From positions 10,000 to 35,916 of the IMG/VR virus record IMGVR_UViG_3300030107_003571: 25,917 bases of DNA, one strand, 5' to 3'. Each line of letters starts with the position of its first letter. The first letter of the stretch is position 1. Origin of the DNA: a virus. Under the pieces are notes generated by a model. The model was not told the origin of the DNA. It did not search any database and saw only the letters and a list, made by a program, of their open reading frames with translations. The position numbers and the translations under genes are program-made. Positions 1-6,100 of this stretch are shown piece by piece.

Positions 1-458
1 GAGTTAATACCTTCCTTCAAAGGAGGTAAATACTTATTCTGGAAGTCGGAAACTAGATCGTTCCATTCCTTTGTATGATCTTTGACCCGAAGGATGAAAT
101 CACTTTGGTAGCTAAGAGTATCAGTACCTAGAAAAGGTATTTTACGGACAGAAGTAGCAACCTTGTTACTTTGAGATCGAACTTTAGCTAGTTCTTCTTC
201 AAGAGAAGTGATCTCACGGGAATGTGTTTCCTTTAAAGTCTCTATTTGATTCATTTGATTTTCATTAAAACGACGTAAATCAGTAATAGTGAGGTTTAAA
301 GAATCACATTCTTCTTGACTACCGTTGTAATCATCTTGAAGTTCAATCTTTTCAAGATAGAAGCTCTTCTTGCTACCATTGCGATATTCCGCATTGGTTT
401 TAGGGTCTAGATCCACATCAAATTTCTTGATGAGACTTTCCTGTTGAGCTTTGTCCAT
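1..458 (-). CDS. Coiled-coil protein of unknown function (C-terminus outside window)
   Basis: The reading frame opens at an ATG on the minus strand (MDKAQQESLIKKFDVD...) and stays open for about 152 codons to the window edge, so the C-terminus is missing. The first 55 residues are charged. Residues about 55-105 are rich in Leu, Glu, Gln and Asn with heptad-like spacing, which suggests a coiled coil. The visible end is mixed alpha-helical in character. No catalytic motif, signal peptide or membrane segment is seen. The ATG follows a direct repeat of CTTGTTCT and has no clear ribosome binding site. It is the most downstream visible gene of the minus-strand small-gene cluster. Family not recognised. 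Confidence 0.7.
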   Translation of the reverse strand, partial: MDKAQQESLIKKFDVDLDPKTNAEYRNGSKKSFYLEKIELQDDYNGSQEECDSLNLTITDLRRFNENQMNQIETLKETHSREITSLEEELAKVRSQSNKVATSVRKIPFLGTDTLSYQSDFILRVKDHTKEWNDLVSDFQNKYLPPLKEGIN

Positions 459-481
459 AAGAACAAGTAGGTATAGAACAA

Positions 482-519
482 GCAGGGAGAACCCTGCAGG
501 GAACCTACGAATAGGCTCC
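482..519 (-). ncRNA. Paired hairpins between genes (element E, tRNA-like series without acceptor stem)
   Basis: Two adjacent hairpins lie between the stop at 529 and the next minus-strand gene. Read on the minus strand, the first pairs 512-519 with 500-507 around a TTCG tetraloop and contains one G-U wobble that would be a mismatch on the plus strand. The second is a perfect 6-bp stem, GCAGGG/CCCTGC (482-487 with 492-497), with a TTCT loop. The layout (tetraloop hairpin, then a G-rich stem with a TTC-containing loop) matches the better tRNA-like elements at 1605-2240. No acceptor-like closing stem is found. It could be a terminator or processing site, but no T-run follows. Confidence 0.4.
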
Positions 520-528
520 GTGAAGGGA

Positions 529-789
529 TCATTGATTACATGACTTTTCCTCGTAGTAAGATCTCATGGTTTCTTGTAGATCTTTGCAACCAGTCATACG
601 ACTGATTTCAAATTCTCTAGTTTCTACCATTTCGTCATAAGGAGAAAAAGTTGTAACTCTGTGATACTCCATGAGTAATGACCTATTGTGACTTGTACGG
701 TTAATAACCTGAGTAGGAGCACATTGAACCCAGTCATCAGATATTTCTGATTTGGGAGGCCAGAATTCAAGTTTGTGAGTAATAGCCAT
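529..789 (-). CDS. Small hypothetical protein, 86 aa
   Basis: An 86-residue open frame that starts ATG GCT ATT ACT and ends TAA. The protein is soluble-looking and acidic to neutral, with no membrane segment. It has a Trp/Pro-rich start (FWPPKSEISDDWVQ) and a Glu/Tyr/Lys-rich C-terminal helix. No family is recognised. The gene lies between two hairpin pairs (811-848 upstream, 482-519 downstream) in the same minus-strand chain of small genes, with about 70-nt spacers that are unusually long for this virus. No Shine-Dalgarno sequence is seen before the ATG. Confidence 0.6.
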   Translation of the reverse strand: MAITHKLEFWPPKSEISDDWVQCAPTQVINRTSHNRSLLMEYHRVTTFSPYDEMVETREFEISRMTGCKDLQETMRSYYEEKSCNQ

Positions 790-810
790 AATAAATAGGG
801 GCTAAAGGAC

Positions 811-848
811 AAGGGGATGAACCCCTCAGTCTGCCTCCGAAGAAGCAG
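811..848 (-). ncRNA. Paired hairpins between genes (element D, tRNA-like series without acceptor stem)
   Basis: On the minus strand, CTGCTTC (842-848) pairs with GAGGCAG (831-837) around a TTCG tetraloop. Three bases later a second stem pairs 822-827 with 811-816, with a loop that reads TTCAT. Each stem includes a pair that is G-U on the minus strand but C-A on the plus strand, so the structure fits RNA from the minus strand, the direction of the flanking genes. The order and spacing copy elements A to C. The second loop has 5 nt instead of the 7 of a T-loop, and no closing stem is found. Confidence 0.4.
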
Positions 849-864
849 AGGGAGAGGATCAAGA

Positions 865-1002
865 TTAAAACCAACGAAAGTATTTCGATGGATAAGGAAG
901 AAGTTTTAATAACCTCTTCCGTGATTCAATCTTGCGGTCAATCAAAGATCTATGATATTGATCTTTAACGTCAGACCATGTGCGATTACTTTCCATAGGC
1001 AT
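865..1002 (-). CDS. Very small basic protein, 45 aa
   Basis: An open frame of 45 codons (MPMESNRTWSDV...), rich in Arg, Lys and aromatic residues, with a hydrophobic/basic tail (LLKLLPYPSKYFRWF). A second in-frame ATG at 996 would give 43 residues. Either start overlaps the end of the upstream 26-residue gene in another frame, a typical phage arrangement for coupled translation. No family is recognised. Support comes from the tight packing within an unbroken chain of short minus-strand genes and from its amphipathic sequence. Too short for certainty. Confidence 0.45.
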   Translation of the reverse strand: MPMESNRTWSDVKDQYHRSLIDRKIESRKRLLKLLPYPSKYFRWF

Positions 1003-1066
1003 TAATATTCTTGAGGAATATATAAAGCAGGACGATCACACATATGAGAACAATTAACGAAGTCAT
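986..1066 (-). CDS. Micro-peptide with one membrane segment, 26 aa
   Basis: A 26-codon frame, MTSLIVLICVIVLLYIFLKN followed by a short polar end. Residues 3-18 are almost purely hydrophobic and are followed by Lys, the pattern of a single-pass membrane micro-protein. It starts 10 nt after the stop of the upstream gene and its end overlaps the next gene. At this length the frame could be chance. The strongly membrane-like composition and the exact fit between neighbours favour a real gene. Phage peptides of this kind can act on the host membrane, but no function can be assigned. Confidence 0.45.
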   Translation of the reverse strand: MTSLIVLICVIVLLYIFLKNINAYGK

Positions 1067-1076
1067 AGGTAATACC

Positions 1077-1256
1077 TCAATTAAGGAACAAAGTATAAAA
1101 AGGACGACCTGAGTCTCCTTCTATACGAAAGCAACCATTTCTATAGAAGTCCATCCATACATATAGATATACGAATGGAAGAAAAGGAAGAAATACATGA
1201 GATACTTCTAAATCTGGATGTCCGTCATATCTCTCAGAGAAAATAGATTTAAACAT
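1077..1256 (-). CDS. Small membrane-associated protein, 59 aa
   Basis: A 59-codon frame (MFKSIFSERYDGH...) that starts 2 nt after the stop of the preceding gene at 1259. Residues 21-35 (VFLPFLPFVYLYVWM) form a hydrophobic, aromatic-rich segment that could span or sit in a membrane. They are followed by a polar region with Arg/Gly residues. No family is recognised. The near-zero spacing to both neighbours argues for co-transcription and coupled translation. No Shine-Dalgarno sequence is visible, as for most genes in this cluster. Confidence 0.5.
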   Translation of the reverse strand: MFKSIFSERYDGHPDLEVSHVFLPFLPFVYLYVWMDFYRNGCFRIEGDSGRPFYTLFLN

Positions 1257-1258
1257 AA

Positions 1259-1402
1259 TCAGTTACTTGGGACGTATGAGAACCATGAGTCAGAGTAATG
1301 AATAGTGACGATACAAATGCCAAGACATAAAAGTCCAAATGGCAATGGATAGTCATCAATCATGTAGTCAATGTCAGCCAAGATACGTTTAATAGCTTTC
1401 AT
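1259..1402 (-). CDS. Single-pass membrane protein, 47 aa
   Basis: A 47-codon frame (MKAIKRILADIDYMIDDYP...) that begins 2 nt after the stop of the upstream gene. A basic/acidic amphipathic start of about 18 residues leads into a hydrophobic helix (residues 19-34, PLPFGLLCLGICIVTI), then a short aromatic/Ser tail. This fits a small single-span inner-membrane protein. The family is not recognised. It is one of four consecutive tiny genes with membrane-like segments (986-1572), so a shared job at the host envelope is possible but unproven. Confidence 0.5.
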   Translation of the reverse strand: MKAIKRILADIDYMIDDYPLPFGLLCLGICIVTIHYSDSWFSYVPSN

Positions 1403-1404
1403 GA

Positions 1405-1572
1405 TTAAGAATGAAGATCCTCATAAACAACTCTTTCTAGAGATTTGCCACAGACATTCATCATTGCCTTACTAGTGTGTGCCTGTAAAGCATTGGAATA
1501 TCTTTGGTATGCAATACGCTTACCAATGAAGTATCCAAATACTGGGGCAGTAAAGAGAATTAAAATAGGCAT
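1405..1572 (-). CDS. Small N-terminally hydrophobic protein, 55 aa
   Basis: A 55-codon frame that starts MPILILFTAPVFGYFIGKR, an N-terminal hydrophobic helix followed by basic residues, then a polar helical part (QRYSNALQAHTSKAMMN...). It resembles a small membrane-anchored protein with a cytoplasmic tail. The ATG comes one base after the motif CTTCGAC, which also lies just before the starts at 2154 and 2415. It is the first gene downstream of tRNA-like element A. Family unknown. Confidence 0.55.
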   Translation of the reverse strand: MPILILFTAPVFGYFIGKRIAYQRYSNALQAHTSKAMMNVCGKSLERVVYEDLHS

Positions 1573-1584
1573 AGTCGAAGTTAA

Positions 1585-1655
1585 CTACTCTCAGTGAGTA
1601 GCAATACCGAGTGAGGGAGTTGAACCCTCCTAGTCTTTCGACTAGCCCTCTCGGT
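1585..1655 (-). ncRNA. tRNA-like structured RNA element A with 3' hairpin
   Basis: Read on the minus strand: an acceptor-like strand ACCGAGA (1649-1655) pairs over 6 bp with ACTCGGT (1606-1612). Inside lie a hairpin CTAGTC-GAAA-GACTAG (1630-1645) and a T-arm, GAGGG-TTCAACT-CCCTC (1613-1629), with a canonical 7-nt T-loop. A discriminator-like A (1605) and ATTGC follow, then a second hairpin CTACTC-ACTGA-GAGTAG (1585-1601). There is no D-arm, and the 51-nt core is far shorter than a tRNA. It starts 13 nt after the stop of the gene at 1669-1875 and ends 12 nt before the next start. Alternative: a decayed tRNA gene. Shared layout with B and C favours a maintained RNA structure. Confidence 0.55.
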
Positions 1656-1668
1656 TATTAAGAGTTAG

Positions 1669-1875
1669 TCATAACCTTGCCTCCTGGCGTTCGATTAATT
1701 CAACAACTTCTTCATAATGTTCACGAGCTTGAGCAAGTGAAATAGAAGTACATTGAGGATAATCACGAGCACCTTTAAGAGGTTCAAAGGTTACACGGGC
1801 TTGATTACTAGCTTCGTTAATGGAATAAACGTAGCAAGCAACTTTTGGGTGTACCAAAGTAAACTCTCTGATCAT
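1669..1875 (-). CDS. Small hypothetical protein, 68 aa
   Basis: A 68-codon frame (MIREFTLVHPKVACYVYSIN...). The ATG is preceded by GGAG about 8 nt upstream, one of the few clear Shine-Dalgarno sites in the minus-strand cluster. The protein looks like a small soluble alpha/beta domain: alternating hydrophobic N-terminal strands, then a helical Glu/Arg-rich C-terminal half (AQAREHYEEVVELIERQEAR). No family is recognised. Structured elements B and A flank it upstream and downstream. Confidence 0.65.
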   Translation of the reverse strand: MIREFTLVHPKVACYVYSINEASNQARVTFEPLKGARDYPQCTSISLAQAREHYEEVVELIERQEARL

Positions 1876-1896
1876 GGGATAACTCCATGTGTGCAG

Positions 1897-1972
1897 TGCC
1901 TATCTCTGCTGTAGGCAATACCGAGGGAGGGAGTTGAACCCTCCATTACAGCTAACGCTGACCAAGCTCAGT
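1897..1972 (-). ncRNA. tRNA-like structured RNA element B with 3' hairpin
   Basis: On the minus strand, ACTGAGC (1966-1972) pairs over 6 bp, including one G-U, with CCTCGGT (1920-1926). The interior holds a hairpin CAGC-GTTA-GCTG (1949-1960) and a T-arm GAGGG-TTCAACT-CCCTC (1927-1943), extendable to 6 bp. An A (1919) and TTGCC follow, leading into a hairpin TGCCTA/TAGGCA (1897-1902 with 1912-1917). No D-arm is present and the core is 54 nt. The first element base coincides with the last base of the upstream TAA stop. The T-arm is identical to element A, but the acceptor and central stems differ and still pair, as expected of a conserved fold. Confidence 0.55.
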
Positions 1973-2154
1973 TATTTAGTTGGGTATCCATAAGAGATAC
2001 AGAAGTCCATCATGTTTGCATGCTTATCCTGAGGCCAGTCATGGGTACGGCATTGAGTTGCAGTAGCAACATCAAGACGTGCTACAAACATTTGAGCAGC
2101 ACCTGCATAAAGGCCAAGAATGACAGCAGTAATGACGAGACGTTTAATAGACAT
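1972..2154 (-). CDS. Small exported or membrane-anchored protein, 60 aa
   Basis: The frame could start at 2172 (MACFDIM...) but I choose the inner ATG at 2154 (MSIKRLVITAVILGLYAGAA). That start gives a classic basic-plus-hydrophobic N-terminus, follows the CTTCGAC motif seen before two neighbouring genes, and frees the hairpin at 2168-2186, which would otherwise include the outer ATG. Residues 6-22 form a membrane anchor or signal peptide. The rest is polar with two Cys (CRTHDWPQ... and FCISYGYPTK). Family unknown. Its stop codon touches element B. Confidence 0.6.
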   Translation of the reverse strand: MSIKRLVITAVILGLYAGAAQMFVARLDVATATQCRTHDWPQDKHANMMDFCISYGYPTK

Positions 2155-2167
2155 GATGTCGAAGCAA

Positions 2168-2240
2168 GCCATCCTCAGTGGACGGCAATGACAAGTGGGG
2201 GAGTTGCACCCCCGACCTGGCTATGATCCAGTAACTTGCC
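2168..2240 (-). ncRNA. tRNA-like structured RNA element C, most tRNA-like copy
   Basis: On the minus strand, GGCAAGT (2234-2240) pairs over all 7 positions, with one G-U, to ACTTGTC (2190-2196). After two bases comes an anticodon-like arm, CTGG-ATCATAG-CCAG (2217-2231), whose 7-nt loop reads A-U-CAU-A-G. A 3-nt spacer and a 5-bp T-arm GGGGG-TGCAACT-CCCCC (2197-2213) follow. A discriminator A (2189), TTGCC and a hairpin GCCGTCC-ACTGA-GGATGGC (2168-2186) complete it. Only the D-arm is missing. The element overlaps the last 20 nt of the upstream gene, and its TAG stop sits in the anticodon-like loop. Confidence 0.6.
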
Positions 2241-2415
2241 TATGAGACTCAAGGAAGTCTCCTGTAATACGTGGTCTTCCCATATCTTGGATGCGAGCAG
2301 ATCCTTTACGGTAAACAGTCTTAACAGCTGCTTTAGCACTTGGGATCAGTGTCTCTTTCTCCAAAGAATCAGTGAAAGAACGTAATAGACTTACAGATTT
2401 AGTACGAAATGACAT
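2221..2415 (-). CDS. Small basic protein, 64 aa, first gene of the minus-strand cluster
   Basis: A 64-codon frame (MSFRTKSVSLLRSFTDSLEK...), Arg/Lys/Ser-rich, with no membrane segment and a predicted net positive charge, compatible with nucleic-acid or protein binding. No family is recognised. The CTTCGAC motif lies 9 nt before its ATG. A 7-bp inverted repeat overlapping that motif (2429-2435 with 2453-2459) could form a leader hairpin. The 3' end is dual-use: the final codons and stop form the 5' half of tRNA-like element C. Confidence 0.55.
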   Translation of the reverse strand: MSFRTKSVSLLRSFTDSLEKETLIPSAKAAVKTVYRKGSARIQDMGRPRITGDFLESHRQVTGS

Positions 2416-2458
2416 GAGTAATGTGTCGAAGTAAGGTGTACGATTGCCTGGGCTTACC

Positions 2459-2583
2459 TGCGGAAAACCACAGTGCCAAGATAAATACAGTTCTACACCG
2501 CAGTTATCAGGCCAGGATTCTCTCCCTAAATTCGGGCACGATTGGGGAAAAACCGTGTAAATTTGGGGAAAACCTGTGGAAAA
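2459..2583. other. Candidate replication origin: four DnaA-box-like sites
   Basis: Four sites of the form TTTTCCNCA lie in the same orientation on the minus strand: TTTTCCGCA (2459-2467), TTTTCCCCA (2543-2551), TTTTCCCCA (2564-2572) and TTTTCCACA (2575-2583). TTTTCCACA is the DnaA box reported for cyanobacterial oriC; the other three differ at one position. The last three are clustered with 21- and 11-nt spacing. The region lies at the strand switch between the minus-strand cluster and the plus-strand operon, and is followed by a polypyrimidine tract and AT-rich DNA that could unwind. Origin function is inferred. Confidence 0.4.
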
Positions 2584-2603
2584 CTCGATGTAAAGCTGTC
2601 GTC

Positions 2604-2674
2604 AGGCAACTTAGCGAGGAGCGAAGCGACGAGCGGTACCTCATCGGTGTCACTCGGTAATGTCGAAGGACATT
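2604..2674. other. GC-rich patch with repeats and a small hairpin
   Basis: This short stretch is clearly richer in G and C than its surroundings. It has a purine-rich repeat around 2612-2632 (GAGGAGCGAAGCGACGAGCG, including the stable mini-hairpin GCGAAGC), three spaced CGGT words, and a perfect 6-bp hairpin AATGTC-GAAG-GACATT (2659-2674). That hairpin contains another copy of CTTCGAC on the minus strand (2662-2668). No convincing coding frame fits. It may belong to the candidate origin or to a promoter region for the minus-strand cluster. Confidence 0.3.
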
Positions 2675-2691
2675 CACTTGATCCTTCAATG

Positions 2692-2739
2692 CCTTCCTTT
2701 TTTTTTTCTTTCCAGTATCGCAATCGGGTGGGTGGTGGG
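2692..2739. other. Polypyrimidine tract and G-rich run
   Basis: Positions 2692-2713 are 22 consecutive pyrimidines centred on ten T, close to mirror-symmetric, a form that can adopt triplex (H-DNA) structure. Thirteen bases later, GGGTGGGTGGTGGG (2726-2739) could form a two-layer G-quadruplex. Neither is a plain Rho-independent terminator, because no strong stem directly precedes the T-run. Their position beside the DnaA-like sites suggests a role in origin melting or transcription pausing. That role is inferred. Confidence 0.3.
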
Positions 2740-2754
2740 AGACTAGTCAGATAA

Positions 2755-2868
2755 TTTTGTTCCCTATTTGGGCTATACACGGCCCCTTCTTTTGAACAAA
2801 AAGTCTAATTTTGTACTAAAAATCCCTAATTAGCCCAAGAATGCAGCCAAAATCCTTTTTTGTACAAA
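2755..2868. promoter_or_regulatory. Cluster of TTTTGWWC near-palindromes, possible operators
   Basis: Four related words occur within 115 nt: TTTTGTTCC (2755-2763), TTTTGAACAAAA (2790-2801, an inverted repeat), TTTTGTACTAAA (2809-2820) and the perfect palindrome TTTGTACAAA (2859-2868). Two CCCTA-TT-GGGC / CCCTAATTAGCCC blocks lie between them. The whole stretch 2740-2890 has no convincing gene. Repeated dyads next to a strand switch commonly serve as repressor or initiator binding sites, but no binding protein is identified here. Confidence 0.3.
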
Positions 2869-2890
2869 TTAAATTATTAACAATTACTAA

Positions 2891-3100
2891 TTATTTTTTG
2901 CTTTCTTTATATTTAAGCGTTGCTTTTACTGCTTTTTTAAATGAATCTTCATCTGGAAGTTCAAATGCTAATTCTTTTCTAGCTGATGTTACAAAATTAC
3001 GTACATCACCAGCGGTATCGCCTTGAGCAGCCATTGCTAAAGCTTTATCTTTAATAGCTTCTAGCCCTTCAACTCGTTTTTGACGTTTTCCAGCGTCCAT
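2891..3100 (-). CDS. Small hypothetical protein, 69 aa
   Basis: A 69-codon frame (MDAGKRQKRVEGLEAIKDKA...), mostly alpha-helical and rich in Lys, Ala and Glu, with no membrane segment. The helical, highly charged composition and the C-terminal KKAVKATLKYKESKK suggest a small DNA- or protein-binding factor. No family is recognised. It stands alone on the minus strand between the operator-like repeats and the start of the plus-strand structural operon, a typical position for a regulator or origin-related protein. That role is only inferred. Its codon use matches the right-hand operon more than the minus-strand cluster. Confidence 0.65.
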   Translation of the reverse strand: MDAGKRQKRVEGLEAIKDKALAMAAQGDTAGDVRNFVTSARKELAFELPDEDSFKKAVKATLKYKESKK

Positions 3101-3199
3101 TCCGCTTAATTCACGTTATTTACTAATAATAATCGAAGTATTTCTTAGATTTATCAAGAATAGAATGATTAGAAGGAAATAATTAAAGAATAAGCTGAT

Positions 3200-6100
3200 A
3201 TGGCTGTCGCTGCTGCTGATTTTTACACATATGCTAGAGCCACTGGCACACCATTACCTCAGAACAAAAAAGAAGAGGCTGAATTAGTACCTGCTATTAA
3301 TCAATGGAAGAGAAATCAACTTAGACAGCAAAGACAAGAAGAAAATAATATTAATGGTGGTGCAATTGCTGCTGTTGCAGGTTTAGCAGGTCTTGGTGCT
3401 GCTGCATTAGCTGCTAGTAGAGGTGGATTAAGAACTAGAGTTACAAATGCAGTAGATCCTACTTCTGGATCTAGAATTTCGACAGGTGTTGGTGGATTAC
3501 AACAAGATTTAAATGAAAAAGTAACACAAAGTCGAGATTGGGATGATTATAGAGATTCAATTACACTTAAAACACAAGTAGATGAAAGAGATTTTGTAAA
3601 TGAAGCATTAGATAAAGTTGAAAGAGATGCAATACGTCAATCTTCGATTGGTGAATACACTCCACAAGAATTAGCTGCTTTAGAAGCAGAAATAAGTCCT
3701 AGAAGATTGAGTGAGAAAAGAACACGAGAAAGAATAAGAGAAGGAGGAGAACAAGTTAGACAAAGAATTGTAAAAGGTTTGGAATTACCAGAACCTTCTT
3801 GGGAGCAAACAGATGTAGTACAGAGTAGAGAACCAAAGGTTACTGCTGTATCTCCTAAACAAGTTTTAGCTTTACCTCCTGCAAAAGTACAACAAGAAAT
3901 TAAAGATCCTTGGGACATACCAGCTGTAACTAATAATGATGTTAATAGTCCTATTACTACTAATGATTTTTTACAAAAAGAAGGTCCTGGAAAATATATT
4001 GATCCTGAAAAAGTAACTAATAATTCTGTTGCTAATGTTCCTAAATCTACGACAACTGAAGATCAAACAATTAGTGCTATTAATTCAGCAGAGGATCAAG
4101 ATACTGGAAGAATATATAATGAAATTGTTACAGATCCCAATGTAGATACAAGTAATCTTGATGATGTTAATTTACAAAATATTTCAGAAAACCTTCCTCC
4201 ACCACAACAGGAACAAAGAGTTGGTGTTTCTAAAGAACAAGATTTTGTAGAACAAGCATTAGATCAAAAACTTTATAACAGGCTTCGCTTTCAGTCAGAA
4301 GAATTAAATCGAGACGAATTAAAAGCATTAGAAGGTATTGGTTGGGAATTAAAAAAATCACGTAAAGCAGCACAACCTAAACCTTGGGAAAATAAAGATT
4401 TTAATGCAGATAGAATTGCAAATACTCCTCCTATAAAAACGGGTAATGCTATTGTTGATAGTTTAATTGGTCGTCTTCCTACTGCAGTTGTTGCAGCTGA
4501 CGAAATTGCAAGACAAGGTGTTAAGGATGTTACAGATGCAGCTAGAAGTATTAAGAAAGCTGTTGTAGAAAACGCACCATCTAATCTTCCTGATTTCTCA
4601 AGAGTTCCTCCCTCTGGAACAAATACAAGTGCTACTGTTCAACTATCAGATGGAAGTACTGCTGGACCTTTATATCCTTTTAAACAAGCTTGGAGAGGAT
4701 TAACTGGAGGTACAAGTGTAGATGCAGTAGAGGAAAGTGTAGATGCAGCAATAGCTAAGGGAAAAGTTATTGATTCAGATGTTGAAGGTGTAGATAAAAC
4801 ATATGTTCTTAACGAACGAGACCAGATCATTCATGAGATAGGAGCTAAGTCTGATCTTCCTATAAATACTCCTAAAGATGTAACAGATTTATCACAAACA
4901 CAACTATCTCGTCTTTTACAAAGACAAAGATATGAAATAGCTTCTCAATTACGTCAAAAAGGTGAACCTATTACCCCTGGAAAAATTGAAAGGGAATTAG
5001 AAAAATTTTACGGACCGAAATCTTATGACTATGTACGTAAGCTTAATGAAGAGTTAAAGCAAAAAGGTTTGCCAACAAAAAATATAAGGAACATTACAAA
5101 AAGAAAACATGCTATGCAACTAGGAGCTACTTATGATCCTGACTTTTTTGATAATGTAAATCTTAAGAGTGTTCAAATTGCTGGAGAAAATATACCTGTT
5201 ATACCATCAAGAAGATTTACAGAAGCAAAGACTCCTTATACAGGTAAGGCATATTTGGATGATTATAGTGACAGTTTAAAGACTCCTTTCTTTTCAGAAG
5301 ACACAGCTTTACGTTTAAAAGAACAAGTAGATGACAAGAAGAATTGGGTATCAGTTCGAAGGGCAGAAGTAGAAAGTGATATAGCTGAAATTTATAAAGA
5401 AAGAAAAATTAAAGCTGAACAAGAAGGGAAAAAAGTTGCTGCACAATTAAAGATAGCTGAATCAAAAGGTCAAATAGGACTTGTAAAGAAACTTTCAAAT
5501 CAATTAGAAAATATAAGAAAAGTATGGAAAAATCCTTCTTTAGGTTATTATCGTCAAGGTGATATTAGATTAGCTGAAGGACGATTAAGAGGACTAGCAA
5601 GAAAAGAAATAGAGATGCAAGGAGAAATTGCAGATTTAAAGGTACCTTTGAGGCTTAGTGAACAGCCAGAGAATGCAGGTAAACGTGTTTATTTTGAAAC
5701 GGATACAACAGGAGGAAGAGGTCAGAAGATTGGCAAACAATTACCTGATGTGGATTTAGCAGATGAAGTTGTAGATGACATAGATAGAATCAGAACTCCT
5801 ATGATTGATCCTGAAAGTGTTGAATTACGTTCTGAATATAGGATTAAAGATACAGAACTAAAAGGTAGTGGTGGAAGAAAGCAAGCTGAAGCTCTTTCTC
5901 CACGACCTGATAATACTTTAGATACACTTGTTCCTTTACAACAAAGAGGAACAGGTGAGGGATTACTAGATAGTAGAAGATTAAATCGACAGACTACAAG
6001 ACCTGTTGTTGATGCTATTGAACCAGATAGAGCAGGAAGTGATCCTGGAGGATTAGAAGAATCTCCTAGAATTTTCGAAGATGAACAAGGTGGCGTTACC

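Noticed and set aside
2020-2226. Plus-strand frame of 68 codons opposite the minus-strand gene at 1972-2154
   Set aside because: It would run across element C and against the direction of the cluster. The minus-strand protein has a clear membrane anchor, whereas this one has no recognisable character.
1605-2240. Ordinary tRNA genes
   Set aside because: The acceptor and T-arm patterns look like tRNAs at first, but no D-arm exists, the cores are only 51-54 nt, and two of the central loops have 4 nt and no anticodon.
2659-2707. Rho-independent terminator at the ten-T run
   Set aside because: The nearest stem (2659-2674) ends 23 nt before the T-run, and the alternative GAAGGA/TCCTTC pairing has a long loop. 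The geometry does not fit.
2507-2780. Overlapping short frames on both strands in the strand-switch region
   Set aside because: They cross the polypyrimidine tract and give low-complexity products such as PSFFFSF or KEKKKEG. No consistent frame dominates, so I treat the region as non-coding.
3637-3918. Open frame of 93 codons on the minus strand
   Set aside because: It lies inside the 1190-residue gene with reversed orientation, and its Ser/Cys/Leu-rich composition is typical of an antisense shadow.
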